Assembly: GCF_014639075.1 (NCBI RefSeq)
Contig: NZ_BMFS01000002.1
Coordinates: 62,001-126,000 of the forward strand
Direction of reading: 5' to 3'
Length of the DNA: 64,000 nt
From: Glycocaulis albus
GTDB taxonomy: Bacteria; Pseudomonadota; Alphaproteobacteria; Caulobacterales; Maricaulaceae
The position numbers were made by a program, and so were the translations under genes. Position 1 is the stretch's first letter; every line of letters starts with the position of its first letter. The notes beneath the pieces were generated by a model. It was given only the letters and a program-made list of their open reading frames with translations. It ran no database searches and was not told where the DNA came from. Of this stretch, positions 42,434-50,572 are shown piece by piece.

Positions 42434-43440
42434 CCCGTAGTCTCCGCTTGCCCATGGATTTCAAGGTTGAGCGCACCCGGCTCGAACAGATCCACAAAAT
42501 CATGAAGTCCCAACACTGGCCCAAGGTGGTGAACGCCGGGTTCGACCGTTCCGGTCATCAAAAGGACGGCTGCCCGGGCGGCAATCAGTGCCGTCAGCTT
42601 CGCCTCCTCACTGCCCTCGAAACGAGCAACGGCTTGCGTTCCGCTGCCCGTCGCCGTTACGGCGATTGCCGTACGCGGCGAACCGATACGGACCGTCATC
42701 AGCGCCCGCCGCAGAACTGGCCGCAGCCAGACCAGCCGGGCAAGTGCCGCGCCGGCAGACATGAGACAGGTGGTGAGAAGACGATTGTCCAGCGCAAAAT
42801 AGGTTCGCACTCGCACGCCGGGCATTGCGCGCGTCAGTACGTGTTGATCGGCGAAGCCCATGGGCCACGTTTTACGCGGGTGCTGGTCGCGGGCGAACTT
42901 GAAAACGCGCGGCTGGCCGTTTAGCTGCGCGAGTTCGGCAATCATCCAGTCTGTAGCCGCTGCCCCATGTGAATCTCCTGCGCCGAGCATGACGGCGATA
43001 CAGATTTCCTGCGGAACGCCAACCCTTTGTGCAACGGCATTCGCCATCATATTGGTCAGGCCCGGCGCGAGGCCGACCGAAAGAAGCGCCCGTCCACCAT
43101 GCTCCTGCGCTACCGGGCCGAGGCGTTCAATTGCAGCCAGGATCCGGTCGTCGGCGGAAATGTCCACATAGCGCAGACCGGATGCCAATACGCGGCGCGG
43201 CAGCGCGTCGCCGGGCAGGTCAATGCAAACCACGACCATCCCGGTTCCGTCCAGTGCCGCGTCCCAACCAGTAGGGTCATGCACATCGAGACAGACGCCC
43301 TCTGCGCCGATCCTGGCGGCAAACCGCTTTGCCTTTTCAAGGCTGCGGCCTCCGATCCGGACATCATATCCCGCTTCGGCCAGAATTTCGGCCACCTGAC
43401 CGCCAACATGGCCATATCCGCCAATAACGAGAACACTCAT
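42430..43440 (-). CDS. Saccharopine dehydrogenase-like NAD(P)-binding oxidoreductase
   Basis: The 336-residue protein starts with a Rossmann motif, VLVIGGYGHVGGQVAEILAE (residues 3-22), followed by GYDVRIGGRSLEKAKRFAA, and belongs to the saccharopine-dehydrogenase NADP-binding group. The C-terminal part (GLAPGLTNMMANAVAQRVGV, about 125-144; then MTVRIGSPRTAIAVTATGSG) is typical of uncharacterised bacterial members, whose substrates are unknown. The ATG at 43440 is chosen. It is the first gene of a two-gene operon with the TetR regulator, and expression is probably controlled by that protein. Confidence 0.82.
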   Translation of the reverse strand: MSVLVIGGYGHVGGQVAEILAEAGYDVRIGGRSLEKAKRFAARIGAEGVCLDVHDPTGWDAALDGTGMVVVCIDLPGDALPRRVLASGLRYVDISADDRILAAIERLGPVAQEHGGRALLSVGLAPGLTNMMANAVAQRVGVPQEICIAVMLGAGDSHGAAATDWMIAELAQLNGQPRVFKFARDQHPRKTWPMGFADQHVLTRAMPGVRVRTYFALDNRLLTTCLMSAGAALARLVWLRPVLRRALMTVRIGSPRTAIAVTATGSGTQAVARFEGSEEAKLTALIAARAAVLLMTGTVEPGVHHLGPVLGLHDFVDLFEPGALNLEIHGQAETTG

Positions 43441-43463
43441 GTGGATCACCTCAACTGCAAAAG

Positions 43464-43482
43464 TTGGTTGGTTACCTACCAA
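43464..43482. promoter_or_regulatory. Palindromic TetR-type operator candidate
   Basis: TTGGTTGGT-T-ACCTACCAA is a 9+1+9 inverted repeat with eight of nine pairs matching, 23 bases before the start of the oxidoreductase-tetR operon. Size and position fit a TetR-family operator overlapping the ribosome-binding/promoter zone. Binding is inferred, not shown. Confidence 0.75.
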
Positions 43483-43589
43483 TCATGTTTTTACAGTAAG
43501 CACAACGGTTCGCAGGAACAGTGAGCGGACCGCAACGCCATAGGCGCACGCCGCACTCACTTTTGGCGCCCCGGCAGTCAGACCGGATG

Positions 43590-43618
43590 AAAAAACGTCC
43601 TGAGATATTACACTCAGG
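43590..43618 (-). terminator. Rho-independent terminator of the cysteine synthase gene
   Basis: On the minus strand, CCTGAG/CTCAGG form a 6-bp stem with an 8-base loop, followed after three bases by six T residues. It begins 8 bases after the cysK stop. Confidence 0.8.
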
Positions 43619-43626
43619 CCTTTCCG

Positions 43627-44640
43627 CTAACCCTTCGCCCAGGGCGGGACGGGCAGACCCTTCTGCTTCAGGAATTCCGGGTTGTAGAGCTTGGATTGAT
43701 AGCGCGCGCCGTGATCGCACAGAATGGTCACGATTGTGTGGCCCGGGCCCAGCTTGCGGGCCAGGCGTATGGCACCGGCGATATTGATACCCGCAGAGCC
43801 GCCAAGGCATAGCCCCTCATGCTCGATCAGCGCATACAGGATTTCCAGTGCTTCCTCGTCGGGAATGCGGAAGGCGTGGTCTACCGGTGCACCTTCCAGA
43901 TTGGCCGTGATCCGGCTCTGGCCGATGCCTTCGGTGATGGAGTTGCCCTCGGCCTTCAGCTCGCCATGGGCGTAATAACCGTACAGCGCCGCGCCGCCTG
44001 GATCCGCCAGCGCAATCTGCACCTTGTCGCTCTTTGACTTGAGGTACATGCCGACACCCGCCAGCGTGCCGCCCGACCCCACAGCCGCGACAAAGCCATC
44101 GACCTTCCCGCCGGTCTGCTCCCATATCTCCGGACCCGTAGTGTTGAAATGGGCCTGCCGGTTGGCGACATTGTCGAACTGGTTGGCCCAGATGGCACCG
44201 TTCGGCTCGCTGGCGTTCAGCTCTTCGGCAAGGCGTCCCGAATAGCGCGCATAATGGTTTGGATTGGCGTAAGGAACGGCATCAACCTCGATCAGCTCGG
44301 CGCCCGCCAGAAGGATCGCATCACGCTTTTCCTTCGACTGGGTGCGCGGAAAGACGATTACCGTCCGATAGCCGAGCGCCGAAGCCACCATGGCCAGTCC
44401 GATGCCGGTATTGCCGGCCGTGCCTTCAACGATGGTCCCGCCTGGTTTCAGCGCGCCGCTCTTTTCAGCAGCCCGCACAATGCCCAGCGCCGCCCGGTCC
44501 TTCACCGATCCGCCAGGGTTCAGGAATTCTGCCTTGCCGAGGATTTCGCAGCCCGTGGCATCACTGGCCGCATTCAGCCGGACCAGCGGGGTATGGCCGA
44601 TCAGATCAATAACCGAACGGGCAGGGGTGTAGGCAGGCAT
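43627..44640 (-). CDS. cysK: Cysteine synthase A
   Basis: CysK replaces the acetyl group of O-acetylserine by sulfide to form cysteine. The 337-residue PLP enzyme has the Schiff-base Lys47 in FLNPGGSVKDRAALGIV, the substrate loop VEGTAGNTGIGLAMVASALG (about 77-96), the phosphate-binding GSGGTLAGVGMYLK (about 191-204) and GLCLGGSAGINIAGA near the C terminus. The ATG at 44640 has CAGGAGA upstream, favouring it over ATG/ATG-like codons further out. It is longer than E. coli CysK by about 14 residues. It is divergent from the ChrR-like gene. Confidence 0.92.
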   Translation of the reverse strand: MPAYTPARSVIDLIGHTPLVRLNAASDATGCEILGKAEFLNPGGSVKDRAALGIVRAAEKSGALKPGGTIVEGTAGNTGIGLAMVASALGYRTVIVFPRTQSKEKRDAILLAGAELIEVDAVPYANPNHYARYSGRLAEELNASEPNGAIWANQFDNVANRQAHFNTTGPEIWEQTGGKVDGFVAAVGSGGTLAGVGMYLKSKSDKVQIALADPGGAALYGYYAHGELKAEGNSITEGIGQSRITANLEGAPVDHAFRIPDEEALEILYALIEHEGLCLGGSAGINIAGAIRLARKLGPGHTIVTILCDHGARYQSKLYNPEFLKQKGLPVPPWAKG

Positions 44641-44689
44641 GGGCGTATCTCCTGACAGCAAAGGCCAGTGTTCTGGCTAGCGTGCTGGA

Positions 44690-44719
44690 TGATCCGGTCA
44701 AGTGTGCCGGACGTATAGA
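44690..44719 (+). promoter_or_regulatory. RpoE/ChrR-type ECF sigma promoter of the chrR-like operon
   Basis: TGATCC (44690-44695) is followed after 18 bases by TATAGA (44714-44719). TGATCC is the characteristic -35 element of the singlet-oxygen ECF sigma factor RpoE in Rhodobacter. The predicted transcript start near 44726 lies before GTG 44751 and after GTG 44682, which supports the later start for the ChrR-like gene. The same arrangement with identical spacing occurs upstream of the photolyase operon at 53440-53469. Confidence 0.75.
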
Positions 44720-44750
44720 TTTTCACAACGCCTCATGGAGATTTTGCCCC

Positions 44751-45407
44751 GTGCCTGCTCTGGACGACGCATACCTGTATGATTATGCCGCTGGTGCGGG
44801 CCCCGCAGCCGTGCGCCTGCTGACTGAGTGTCAGTCGGTCCTCAACGCGCAGGCACACACCTGCGTACAGAGCGCAGAGGCCGGTTATGGCGGCATGCTG
44901 GCTGGCCTTCCGCCAGCAGCAATGCCCGCAGACGCCCTGCAGGCTGTCATGCTCCGCGCCGGAGAGGCACAGGATGAAGCTCTCGACGGCATAGACCCTG
45001 TCACCGGTCTTCCCCGGCCGCTCAGCCCTTATCTTGAGCGGACTGCGTCTGGCGAGCTGGACTGGTCGCGCCGGATTGGCGGCTCGCAGGAAATCCTTCT
45101 TGAGGCCGTCAGTGAGGAAAACGCCGAGGCAAGCCTTGTTCGCCTCATGCCGGGCGGCGGCATTCCCCACCATGATCATGGCGGGGAGGAGCTGACGCTG
45201 GTTCTCAGCGGAGCGTTTCACGACGGTCACGCGTTATACGGGCCGGGTGATGTGTGTGTCGCCGTTCCGGGCAAGCGTCACCGTCCCGTCGTGAAGGGCG
45301 GCACACCCTGCATCTGCCTGACGGTCAATATGGGGCAGTGGAAGCCGCTCAATCCGCTTTATGCAGTGGTCGAATGGCTGACGCGTCCCCGCCGCCGCCA
45401 ACATTGA
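44751..45407 (+). CDS. ChrR-like cupin protein (anti-sigma related) with degenerate zinc site
   Basis: The 218-residue protein has the two-domain layout of ChrR, the anti-sigma factor of RpoE. The C-terminal cupin (from about residue 120) retains the metal pattern PHHDHGGEELTLVLSG and a later histidine in VAVPGKRHRPV. The N-terminal domain aligns by YLYDYAAG with ChrR, but the zinc ligands of its anti-sigma motif (one His, then H-x3-C-x2-C) are replaced: the segment reads TECQSVLNAQ. GTG 44751 is preferred over 44682 because of length and the promoter position. No sigma factor gene adjoins it, so it may be a regulon member or a zinc-independent sensor rather than a classical anti-sigma factor. 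Confidence 0.8.
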   Translation: MPALDDAYLYDYAAGAGPAAVRLLTECQSVLNAQAHTCVQSAEAGYGGMLAGLPPAAMPADALQAVMLRAGEAQDEALDGIDPVTGLPRPLSPYLERTASGELDWSRRIGGSQEILLEAVSEENAEASLVRLMPGGGIPHHDHGGEELTLVLSGAFHDGHALYGPGDVCVAVPGKRHRPVVKGGTPCICLTVNMGQWKPLNPLYAVVEWLTRPRRRQH

Positions 45408-45444
45408 ACAGCGTATCCCGATTGCCTGCCAATGGAGCAAACCG

Positions 45445-46122
45445 ATGAAAAGCCTTGTCCTCGCTGCTACCTGCTCGCTGATTGCGTTTTCGGGCCTGGC
45501 TGATGCGGCCATTCCTGCCGAGCCGCGTGGCGGAGAGACGATCCAGTTCAACGTCTATCGCGGCAATTCCGAGTTCGGCACGCACGAGGTCCGCTTCCAG
45601 CGCGATGGCGAGGAACTTGTCGCTGAAGTGTCCGTGCGTCTGCGCGCCGGCTTCGGGCCGGTCACCGTATTCCGGTATGAACATGACTCTGTGGAGCGCT
45701 GGCGTGACGGGCAGCTTGTCGCGCTCGAAGGCGAAACACTGAAAGACGGAAACCGCTTCCCGGTCCAGGCCGCGCGCAACGGATCGGGCATCGTCAGTGA
45801 AGGTGTTCTGCCCGAGGGCGAGCGCCATACCGAGGAATTGCCGCGTGATATCATCCCGTCCTCCCACTGGCGTGGCTATGAGGAAGACCTTGGCCGGATC
45901 CTGAACACCGAACATGGCGATGCCATGCCGGTTACCATTACCGATATGGGGATGGAGGAGATCGAGGCCGATGGCGGCACGATCCAGGCGCGCCGCATAC
46001 GGCTTGAAGCCACGCTCACGGTCGACCTCTGGTATGACGAGAACGGCTTCTGGGCGGGGTGTGAGTTCGAGGCGCGCGGCCAGAGCATCCGCTATGTCCG
46101 TCAGGCCAATCCGGCCGCCTGA
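45445..46122 (+). CDS. DUF6134 family secreted protein
   Basis: The 225-residue protein has a Sec signal peptide (SLVLAATCSLIAFSGLADA, cleaved near residue 22) and a beta-rich body starting IQFNVYRGNSEFGTHEVRFQ (about 33-52). The pattern of repeated short beta strands, with a late LWYDENGFWAGCEFEARG, matches DUF6134 (DUF3108-like) periplasmic proteins, which often accompany ChrR/photolyase clusters. No biochemical role is known. It lies 37 bases downstream of the ChrR-like gene, has no promoter motif of its own that I can see, and overlaps the photolyase start by one base. Confidence 0.8.
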   Translation: MKSLVLAATCSLIAFSGLADAAIPAEPRGGETIQFNVYRGNSEFGTHEVRFQRDGEELVAEVSVRLRAGFGPVTVFRYEHDSVERWRDGQLVALEGETLKDGNRFPVQAARNGSGIVSEGVLPEGERHTEELPRDIIPSSHWRGYEEDLGRILNTEHGDAMPVTITDMGMEEIEADGGTIQARRIRLEATLTVDLWYDENGFWAGCEFEARGQSIRYVRQANPAA

Positions 46123-47672
46123 TGCGCACGCTGCGGCTCGTCCTTGGTGACCAGTTGAACCGCAAACTGTCTGCCTTGCGTGGCGTGCAGCCCGGCGACA
46201 TCGTGCTGCTTGCCGAAGTGAACGATGAGGCAAGCTATGTGCCTCATCATCGCAAGAAGATTGCGTTCCTCTTCTCGGCCATGCGCCATTTCGCCGAAGA
46301 CCTGCGCGAGGAAGGGCTGACTGTCCGCTATGTCCGGCTGGACGATGAGAGCAACACCCACAGCCTGGAAGGCGAGGTGGAACGGGCGCTGGCGGACGAG
46401 CCAGGCCTTGAGCGCATCGTGCATACAGAACCCGGCGAATACCGGCTGCTGGAGATCATGCGCGAATGGCCGGACCGCTATGGCGTGCCGGTGGAGATGC
46501 GTAGTGATGACCGCTTCATCTGTTCCCATGAGCGCTTTGCAAGCTGGGCCAGTGGCAAGCAGCGTCTGACCATGGAGTATTTCTACCGTGAGATACGCCG
46601 GGAGACCGGCCTTCTGATGGACGGGGACGAGCCTGAAGGCGGCCAGTGGAATTTCGATGCGCAGAACCGCAAGGCACTGCCGGATGACGTATCGATCCCG
46701 GAGCGTGCCTGGGTCCAGCCCGATGCGATCACACGAGAGGTCATGGATCTAGTCGGAGAGCGCTTCCCGGACGGGTTCGGCGATATTGAGCCATTCGGGT
46801 ATGCGGTAACCCGCCAAGGCGCGCTCGAACAGCTGGGCTGGTTCATCAAACACGCCCTTCCAAAGTTCGGTGACTATCAGGATGCGCTGAAGGACGGAGA
46901 GGCGTTTCTCTTTCACTCCGTCCTGTCGCTCTATCTCAATTGTGGCCTGCTGGACCCGATGGAGGTGTGCCGGGAGGCAGAAGCGGCCTTTCGCGATGGC
47001 AAGGCGCCGCTGAACGCTGTTGAAGGTTTCATCCGCCAGATCATTGGCTGGCGCGAATACGTACGGGGTATCTACTGGCACTTCATGCCGGACTATCTGG
47101 AGCGCAATGCTCTTGAGGGCAGGCGGCCGCTGCCGGACTTCTACTGGACCGCAGATACCGAAATGGCCTGCATCGCCGATGTGGTCAGCACCACGCGAAA
47201 GCATGCCTATGCTCACCATATCCAGCGCCTGATGGTTACCGGCAATTTCGCGCTTCTGGCGGGGATTGATCCCAAAGCCGTCAATGAGTGGTATCTGGCC
47301 GTCTACGCCGATGCCTATGAGTGGGTCGAAGCGCCCAACACGCATGGCATGGCGCTCTACGCCGATGGCGGCATCATGGCGACCAAGCCCTATGCGGCCA
47401 GCGGCGCCTATATTGACCGGATGAGCGATCATTGTGCGGGCTGCCGCTATGATGTGAAGGCCAAGGCGGGTGAAAAGGCCTGCCCGTTCAACTATCTCTA
47501 CTGGAATTTCATGATGGAGAATGAGGTGAGGCTGAAGGGCAATCGCCGCCTCGGCCCGATCCTGTCCAACCTCAACCGTTTCAGCGATGAGCGCCGCCGC
47601 GAAATCCGCGAGGATGCCAGCCGCTTCTTCGAATCCATCGGTATCTCCCAGCCACGAAAGAAAGCATCATGA
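46122..47672 (+). CDS. phrB: Iron-sulfur (6-4) photolyase / cryptochrome-like protein (FeS-BCP, PhrB/CryB type)
   Basis: This 516-residue flavoprotein belongs to the bacterial cryptochrome and photolyase group with a [4Fe-4S] cluster, which repairs (6-4) photoproducts or senses blue light. Four cluster cysteines are present at positions 350 (EMACIADVV), 438 and 441 (DHCAGCRYD) and 454 (KACPFNYLYWNF), the same numbers I recall for Agrobacterium PhrB. The N terminus LRLVLGDQLN and the FAD-domain signature IIGWREYVRGIYW (about 305-317) are also typical. It shares a base with the preceding gene stop and overlaps the following SDR by 4 bases. Confidence 0.92.
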   Translation: MRTLRLVLGDQLNRKLSALRGVQPGDIVLLAEVNDEASYVPHHRKKIAFLFSAMRHFAEDLREEGLTVRYVRLDDESNTHSLEGEVERALADEPGLERIVHTEPGEYRLLEIMREWPDRYGVPVEMRSDDRFICSHERFASWASGKQRLTMEYFYREIRRETGLLMDGDEPEGGQWNFDAQNRKALPDDVSIPERAWVQPDAITREVMDLVGERFPDGFGDIEPFGYAVTRQGALEQLGWFIKHALPKFGDYQDALKDGEAFLFHSVLSLYLNCGLLDPMEVCREAEAAFRDGKAPLNAVEGFIRQIIGWREYVRGIYWHFMPDYLERNALEGRRPLPDFYWTADTEMACIADVVSTTRKHAYAHHIQRLMVTGNFALLAGIDPKAVNEWYLAVYADAYEWVEAPNTHGMALYADGGIMATKPYAASGAYIDRMSDHCAGCRYDVKAKAGEKACPFNYLYWNFMMENEVRLKGNRRLGPILSNLNRFSDERRREIREDASRFFESIGISQPRKKAS

Positions 47673-48457
47673 AGCCGCGCGCCATGAAACCGTCAGACGG
47701 CATCGCCTGGGTAACAGGCGGCAGCTCCGGCATCGGGGAGGCGCTGGCAAGGCGTCTCGCCGGCGAGGGCTGGACCGTCGTGATCTCTGCCAGAAGCGCC
47801 GGGAAGCTGGAAGACATCGCCAAGGCTTACACGGGCAGGGGCCGGATCATTGCGCACGCGGTTGACCTGACAGACGGCCAAGGCGTGGAAGACGCCGTGA
47901 CGGCAATTGAAGAGGCGCACGGCGCCATTGCTCTCGCCGTGCTGAATGCCGGCATATACCTCTCGGTCAATGCCGAGAACCCGTCCTTTGAGGACTATAA
48001 AAAGACATTTGATGTGAACCTGTCGGGCACTGCGGCGTGCCTGTGCGCGCTGACACCGCGTATGAGCGATCGCCGATCAGGCCAGATCGCCATCGTCTCA
48101 TCCGCCACGGCCTTTGGCGGCATGCCAACATCGTCCGCCTACGGGGCCAGCAAGGCGGCTCTGGTCAATATGGCGGGGTGCCTGCGCATCGAACTGCACC
48201 GCTATGGTGTGTTGTGCCAGGTCATCACGCCGGGCTTTGTGGAAACGCCCGCACAGGACGACAATGCCTTCCCCAAACCCTTCATGGTGAGCGCAGAAAC
48301 AGCCGCGAAGCGCATCGCGTCCGGGCTGAAATCGAAACGGTTCGAGATCACCTTCCCGCGCCGCTTCACCTGGGCGCTGAAAGGCATCTACGCCCTGCCA
48401 TACAGCTGGTCGCTGGGACTGGTGAGAAAGCAGACCGGCTGGGACAAGCCGGTCTGA
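47669..48457 (+). CDS. Short-chain dehydrogenase/reductase
   Basis: The 262-residue protein is a classical SDR: the cofactor motif WVTGGSSGIGEALARRL (about residues 14-30), the NAG motif in VLNAGIYLSV, serine of SSATAFGG and the catalytic YGASK (about 156-160). The C-terminal end is basic and hydrophobic, suggesting contact with membrane lipid. An SDR also belongs to the RpoE-controlled gene set in Rhodobacter, next to a Cfa-like gene, so a lipid-related substrate is plausible but unproven. It ends the rightward operon, 13 bases from the convergent cfa gene. Confidence 0.87.
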   Translation: MKPRAMKPSDGIAWVTGGSSGIGEALARRLAGEGWTVVISARSAGKLEDIAKAYTGRGRIIAHAVDLTDGQGVEDAVTAIEEAHGAIALAVLNAGIYLSVNAENPSFEDYKKTFDVNLSGTAACLCALTPRMSDRRSGQIAIVSSATAFGGMPTSSAYGASKAALVNMAGCLRIELHRYGVLCQVITPGFVETPAQDDNAFPKPFMVSAETAAKRIASGLKSKRFEITFPRRFTWALKGIYALPYSWSLGLVRKQTGWDKPV

Positions 48458-48470
48458 TAACGCAACCCCG

Positions 48471-49721
48471 TTACCGCTCGAGCACGAACTGGCCAACATC
48501 GATGCGGCCGGTGCGGAAGCCCGCCTCGCAATAGGCGAGGTAAAACTCCCACATGCGCCGGAAGCGCAGATCAAAGCCCATCGGCTCGATCTGTGGCCAG
48601 GCGGCCTGGAAGCGCTCCATCCATTGTGCCAGCGTATCAGCGTAATCGACGCCGAACATCTCGGCCGTTACGGGCTTCAGTTCAGCCTTGGAAAACTCGC
48701 CGTTAAGGCGCTCCACGCTCGGCAGGATGCCGCCGGGGAAGATGTAACGCTGGATGAAGTCGGTACGCTTGCGGTAGCTGTCGAACAGATCGTCTCGGAT
48801 GGTAATGATCTGCAAGCCGGCCTTGCCGCCGGGCTTCAGGCTGTCGCGCACCTTGGCAAAGTAGGACGGCCAGTATTCCTCACCGACCGCCTCGAACATC
48901 TCGATCGATGCGACCGCATCATAGCTTCCGGTCTCGTCGCGATAGTCCTGCAGCTTGATCTCGACCTTGTCCGACAGCCCCGCACGCTCCATCCGTTCAA
49001 GGGCGTATTCCCGCTGTGCAGGCGACAAGGTGAGGCAGGTGACCTTTGCGCCGATCTCGCCTGCCGCGTATTCGGCAAACCCGCCCCAGCCGCAACCAAT
49101 CTCCAGAACATGCATGTCCCGCTTCAAACCGATCAGGCGGGCAAGACTGGCGTATTTTTCTTTCTGCGCGGCCTCCAGACCCAGATCCGGCGCGGTAAAG
49201 CGCGCGGCAGAGTAGGTCATGGACGGGTCGAGCCACAGCTCGTAGAAGGCATTGCCGAGATCGTAGTGCGCCTCGATATTCTTGCGGGCCTGTGTCTTCG
49301 TGTTGGCGCGCAGGCGATGCCATATCCAGTGCGCCATCCGGGTGAGGGGGCCGCCTTTCTCGATATCATTTATTCTATCGAGGTTTGCGGAGAATACCTC
49401 CAGCACCTTGGCAAGGTTCGGCGTCGTCCACTGGCCCGCCATGTAGGATTCCGCGAAACCGACATCGCCGCCCGCAAAGACGCGTCGGACCATGGCGTAG
49501 TCGCGCACCTCCATCACGGCGTCAGCGCCCGGCTCCTTGCCCTGAAAGCGCAGGCTTCTGCCATCAGGCAGCACGACGGTCAGCGATCCGGTGCCGAATT
49601 TCAAAAGCAGGGTCAGTCCGGCCTTGAACAGGCGGGGTACGCCCTGCAGCCGCGCGATCGTTTCGCGGCACGCCCGCAGCGGCCGCGATGCGTCGAAACT
49701 GGAAAGAGCTGCGTCGGTCAT
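48471..49721 (-). CDS. cfa: Cyclopropane-fatty-acyl-phospholipid synthase family methyltransferase
   Basis: The 416-residue SAM-dependent enzyme acts on unsaturated acyl chains of membrane phospholipids. It has an N-terminal lipid-binding domain, AESYMAGQWTTPNLAKVLEV (about 90-109), the phospholipid/bicarbonate region EAHYDLGNAFYELWLDPSMTYS (here 150-171, in two halves) and SAM motif VLEIGCGWGGFAE (205-217). Cfa enzymes add a cyclopropane ring; relatives in RpoE/ChrR regulons have been linked to methylated and furan fatty acids that quench singlet oxygen. Which product is made here cannot be read from sequence. The ATG at 49721 is likely; 49733 is possible. Confidence 0.9.
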   Translation of the reverse strand: MTDAALSSFDASRPLRACRETIARLQGVPRLFKAGLTLLLKFGTGSLTVVLPDGRSLRFQGKEPGADAVMEVRDYAMVRRVFAGGDVGFAESYMAGQWTTPNLAKVLEVFSANLDRINDIEKGGPLTRMAHWIWHRLRANTKTQARKNIEAHYDLGNAFYELWLDPSMTYSAARFTAPDLGLEAAQKEKYASLARLIGLKRDMHVLEIGCGWGGFAEYAAGEIGAKVTCLTLSPAQREYALERMERAGLSDKVEIKLQDYRDETGSYDAVASIEMFEAVGEEYWPSYFAKVRDSLKPGGKAGLQIITIRDDLFDSYRKRTDFIQRYIFPGGILPSVERLNGEFSKAELKPVTAEMFGVDYADTLAQWMERFQAAWPQIEPMGFDLRFRRMWEFYLAYCEAGFRTGRIDVGQFVLER

Positions 49722-49768
49722 TCGGAAAACCATCCTTCCGGCTGACTGCCGGTCCAATTCTACGCCTA

Positions 49769-50572
49769 TTACTGCTTACGCTCAAACTGCCGGTCCGGAT
49801 GCATGGCGGAGTCGATAATTGTATCGTCCTGCGGCGCTTTGGGGCGGCGATGATATCGCGCGCCTTTGAACACCAGACGCAGCGCTTCCCAGTGAATCGC
49901 CGAAATCGTCTTCAACGTGGAAAAGGGCTGTGCCGCAAAGAGCCTGAGTAGATTGTCCGAGGTCACCGGACGGGCCTGAAGCTGCATGGTCGCCAGAAAG
50001 TCCTTGCCGGAGGCCTCGACCTTGTTGATCACGAGCGATAGCTGGTCATCGCCATCGCGCAAGGTGAAGTCGTAGCGCCCGGTAACGGGAAAGAAGGGTG
50101 AGACGTGAAAACGTTTCTGCGCGCAGTGGCGCGCCGGCATCCGGCCAGTGAGCGGCGCTACATAGGCATGGGCATCGCCGAACGTGTTGTGAACCTGATA
50201 GATGACGGCAAGTGTGTTCCCGTCCGCATCGTCGGCGAGGTAGAGCGATATCGGGTTGAAAACATAGCCCAGCACACGCGGCGAGCATAAGAGCCGCACC
50301 CGCGCTACCGCCCCGGTGACCCCCGCCCCGGCAAGCCGCGAGAGCGCCCAGCTTTTCAGCGAGGAACCGTCCCGCGGGCCGTGGTCGCGCGCGCGGAAGC
50401 TGAACAGGTTGAAGCGCTCCATCGAGAACAGGCATGAGAGGCGGCCCACTGCCTCCAGCTGGTCGAGGTCGAACATCATCATGGCAATGGAATAGCGGAA
50501 GCGGTGCACGAAGGGCTGGCTGCGTTCGTGCACGGTGCGTCCGAGGAAAAGCCGGGCAGGCGGCGTCATCAT
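49769..50572 (-). CDS. DUF1365 domain-containing protein
   Basis: The 267-residue protein has the DUF1365 signatures LFLGRTVHERSQPFVHRFRY (about residues 7-26), MMMFDLDQLEAV, CSPRVLGYVFNPISLYLADD (about 94-113) and VHNTFGDAHAYVAP. Its role is unknown, but it constantly accompanies an FAD amine-oxidase-like gene and a cfa gene, and in Rhodobacter such genes belong to the singlet-oxygen response, so it probably takes part in acyl-lipid modification. The ATG at 50572 overlaps the preceding stop as TGATG, with a second ATG immediately after it. Confidence 0.9.
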   Translation of the reverse strand: MMTPPARLFLGRTVHERSQPFVHRFRYSIAMMMFDLDQLEAVGRLSCLFSMERFNLFSFRARDHGPRDGSSLKSWALSRLAGAGVTGAVARVRLLCSPRVLGYVFNPISLYLADDADGNTLAVIYQVHNTFGDAHAYVAPLTGRMPARHCAQKRFHVSPFFPVTGRYDFTLRDGDDQLSLVINKVEASGKDFLATMQLQARPVTSDNLLRLFAAQPFSTLKTISAIHWEALRLVFKGARYHRRPKAPQDDTIIDSAMHPDRQFERKQ

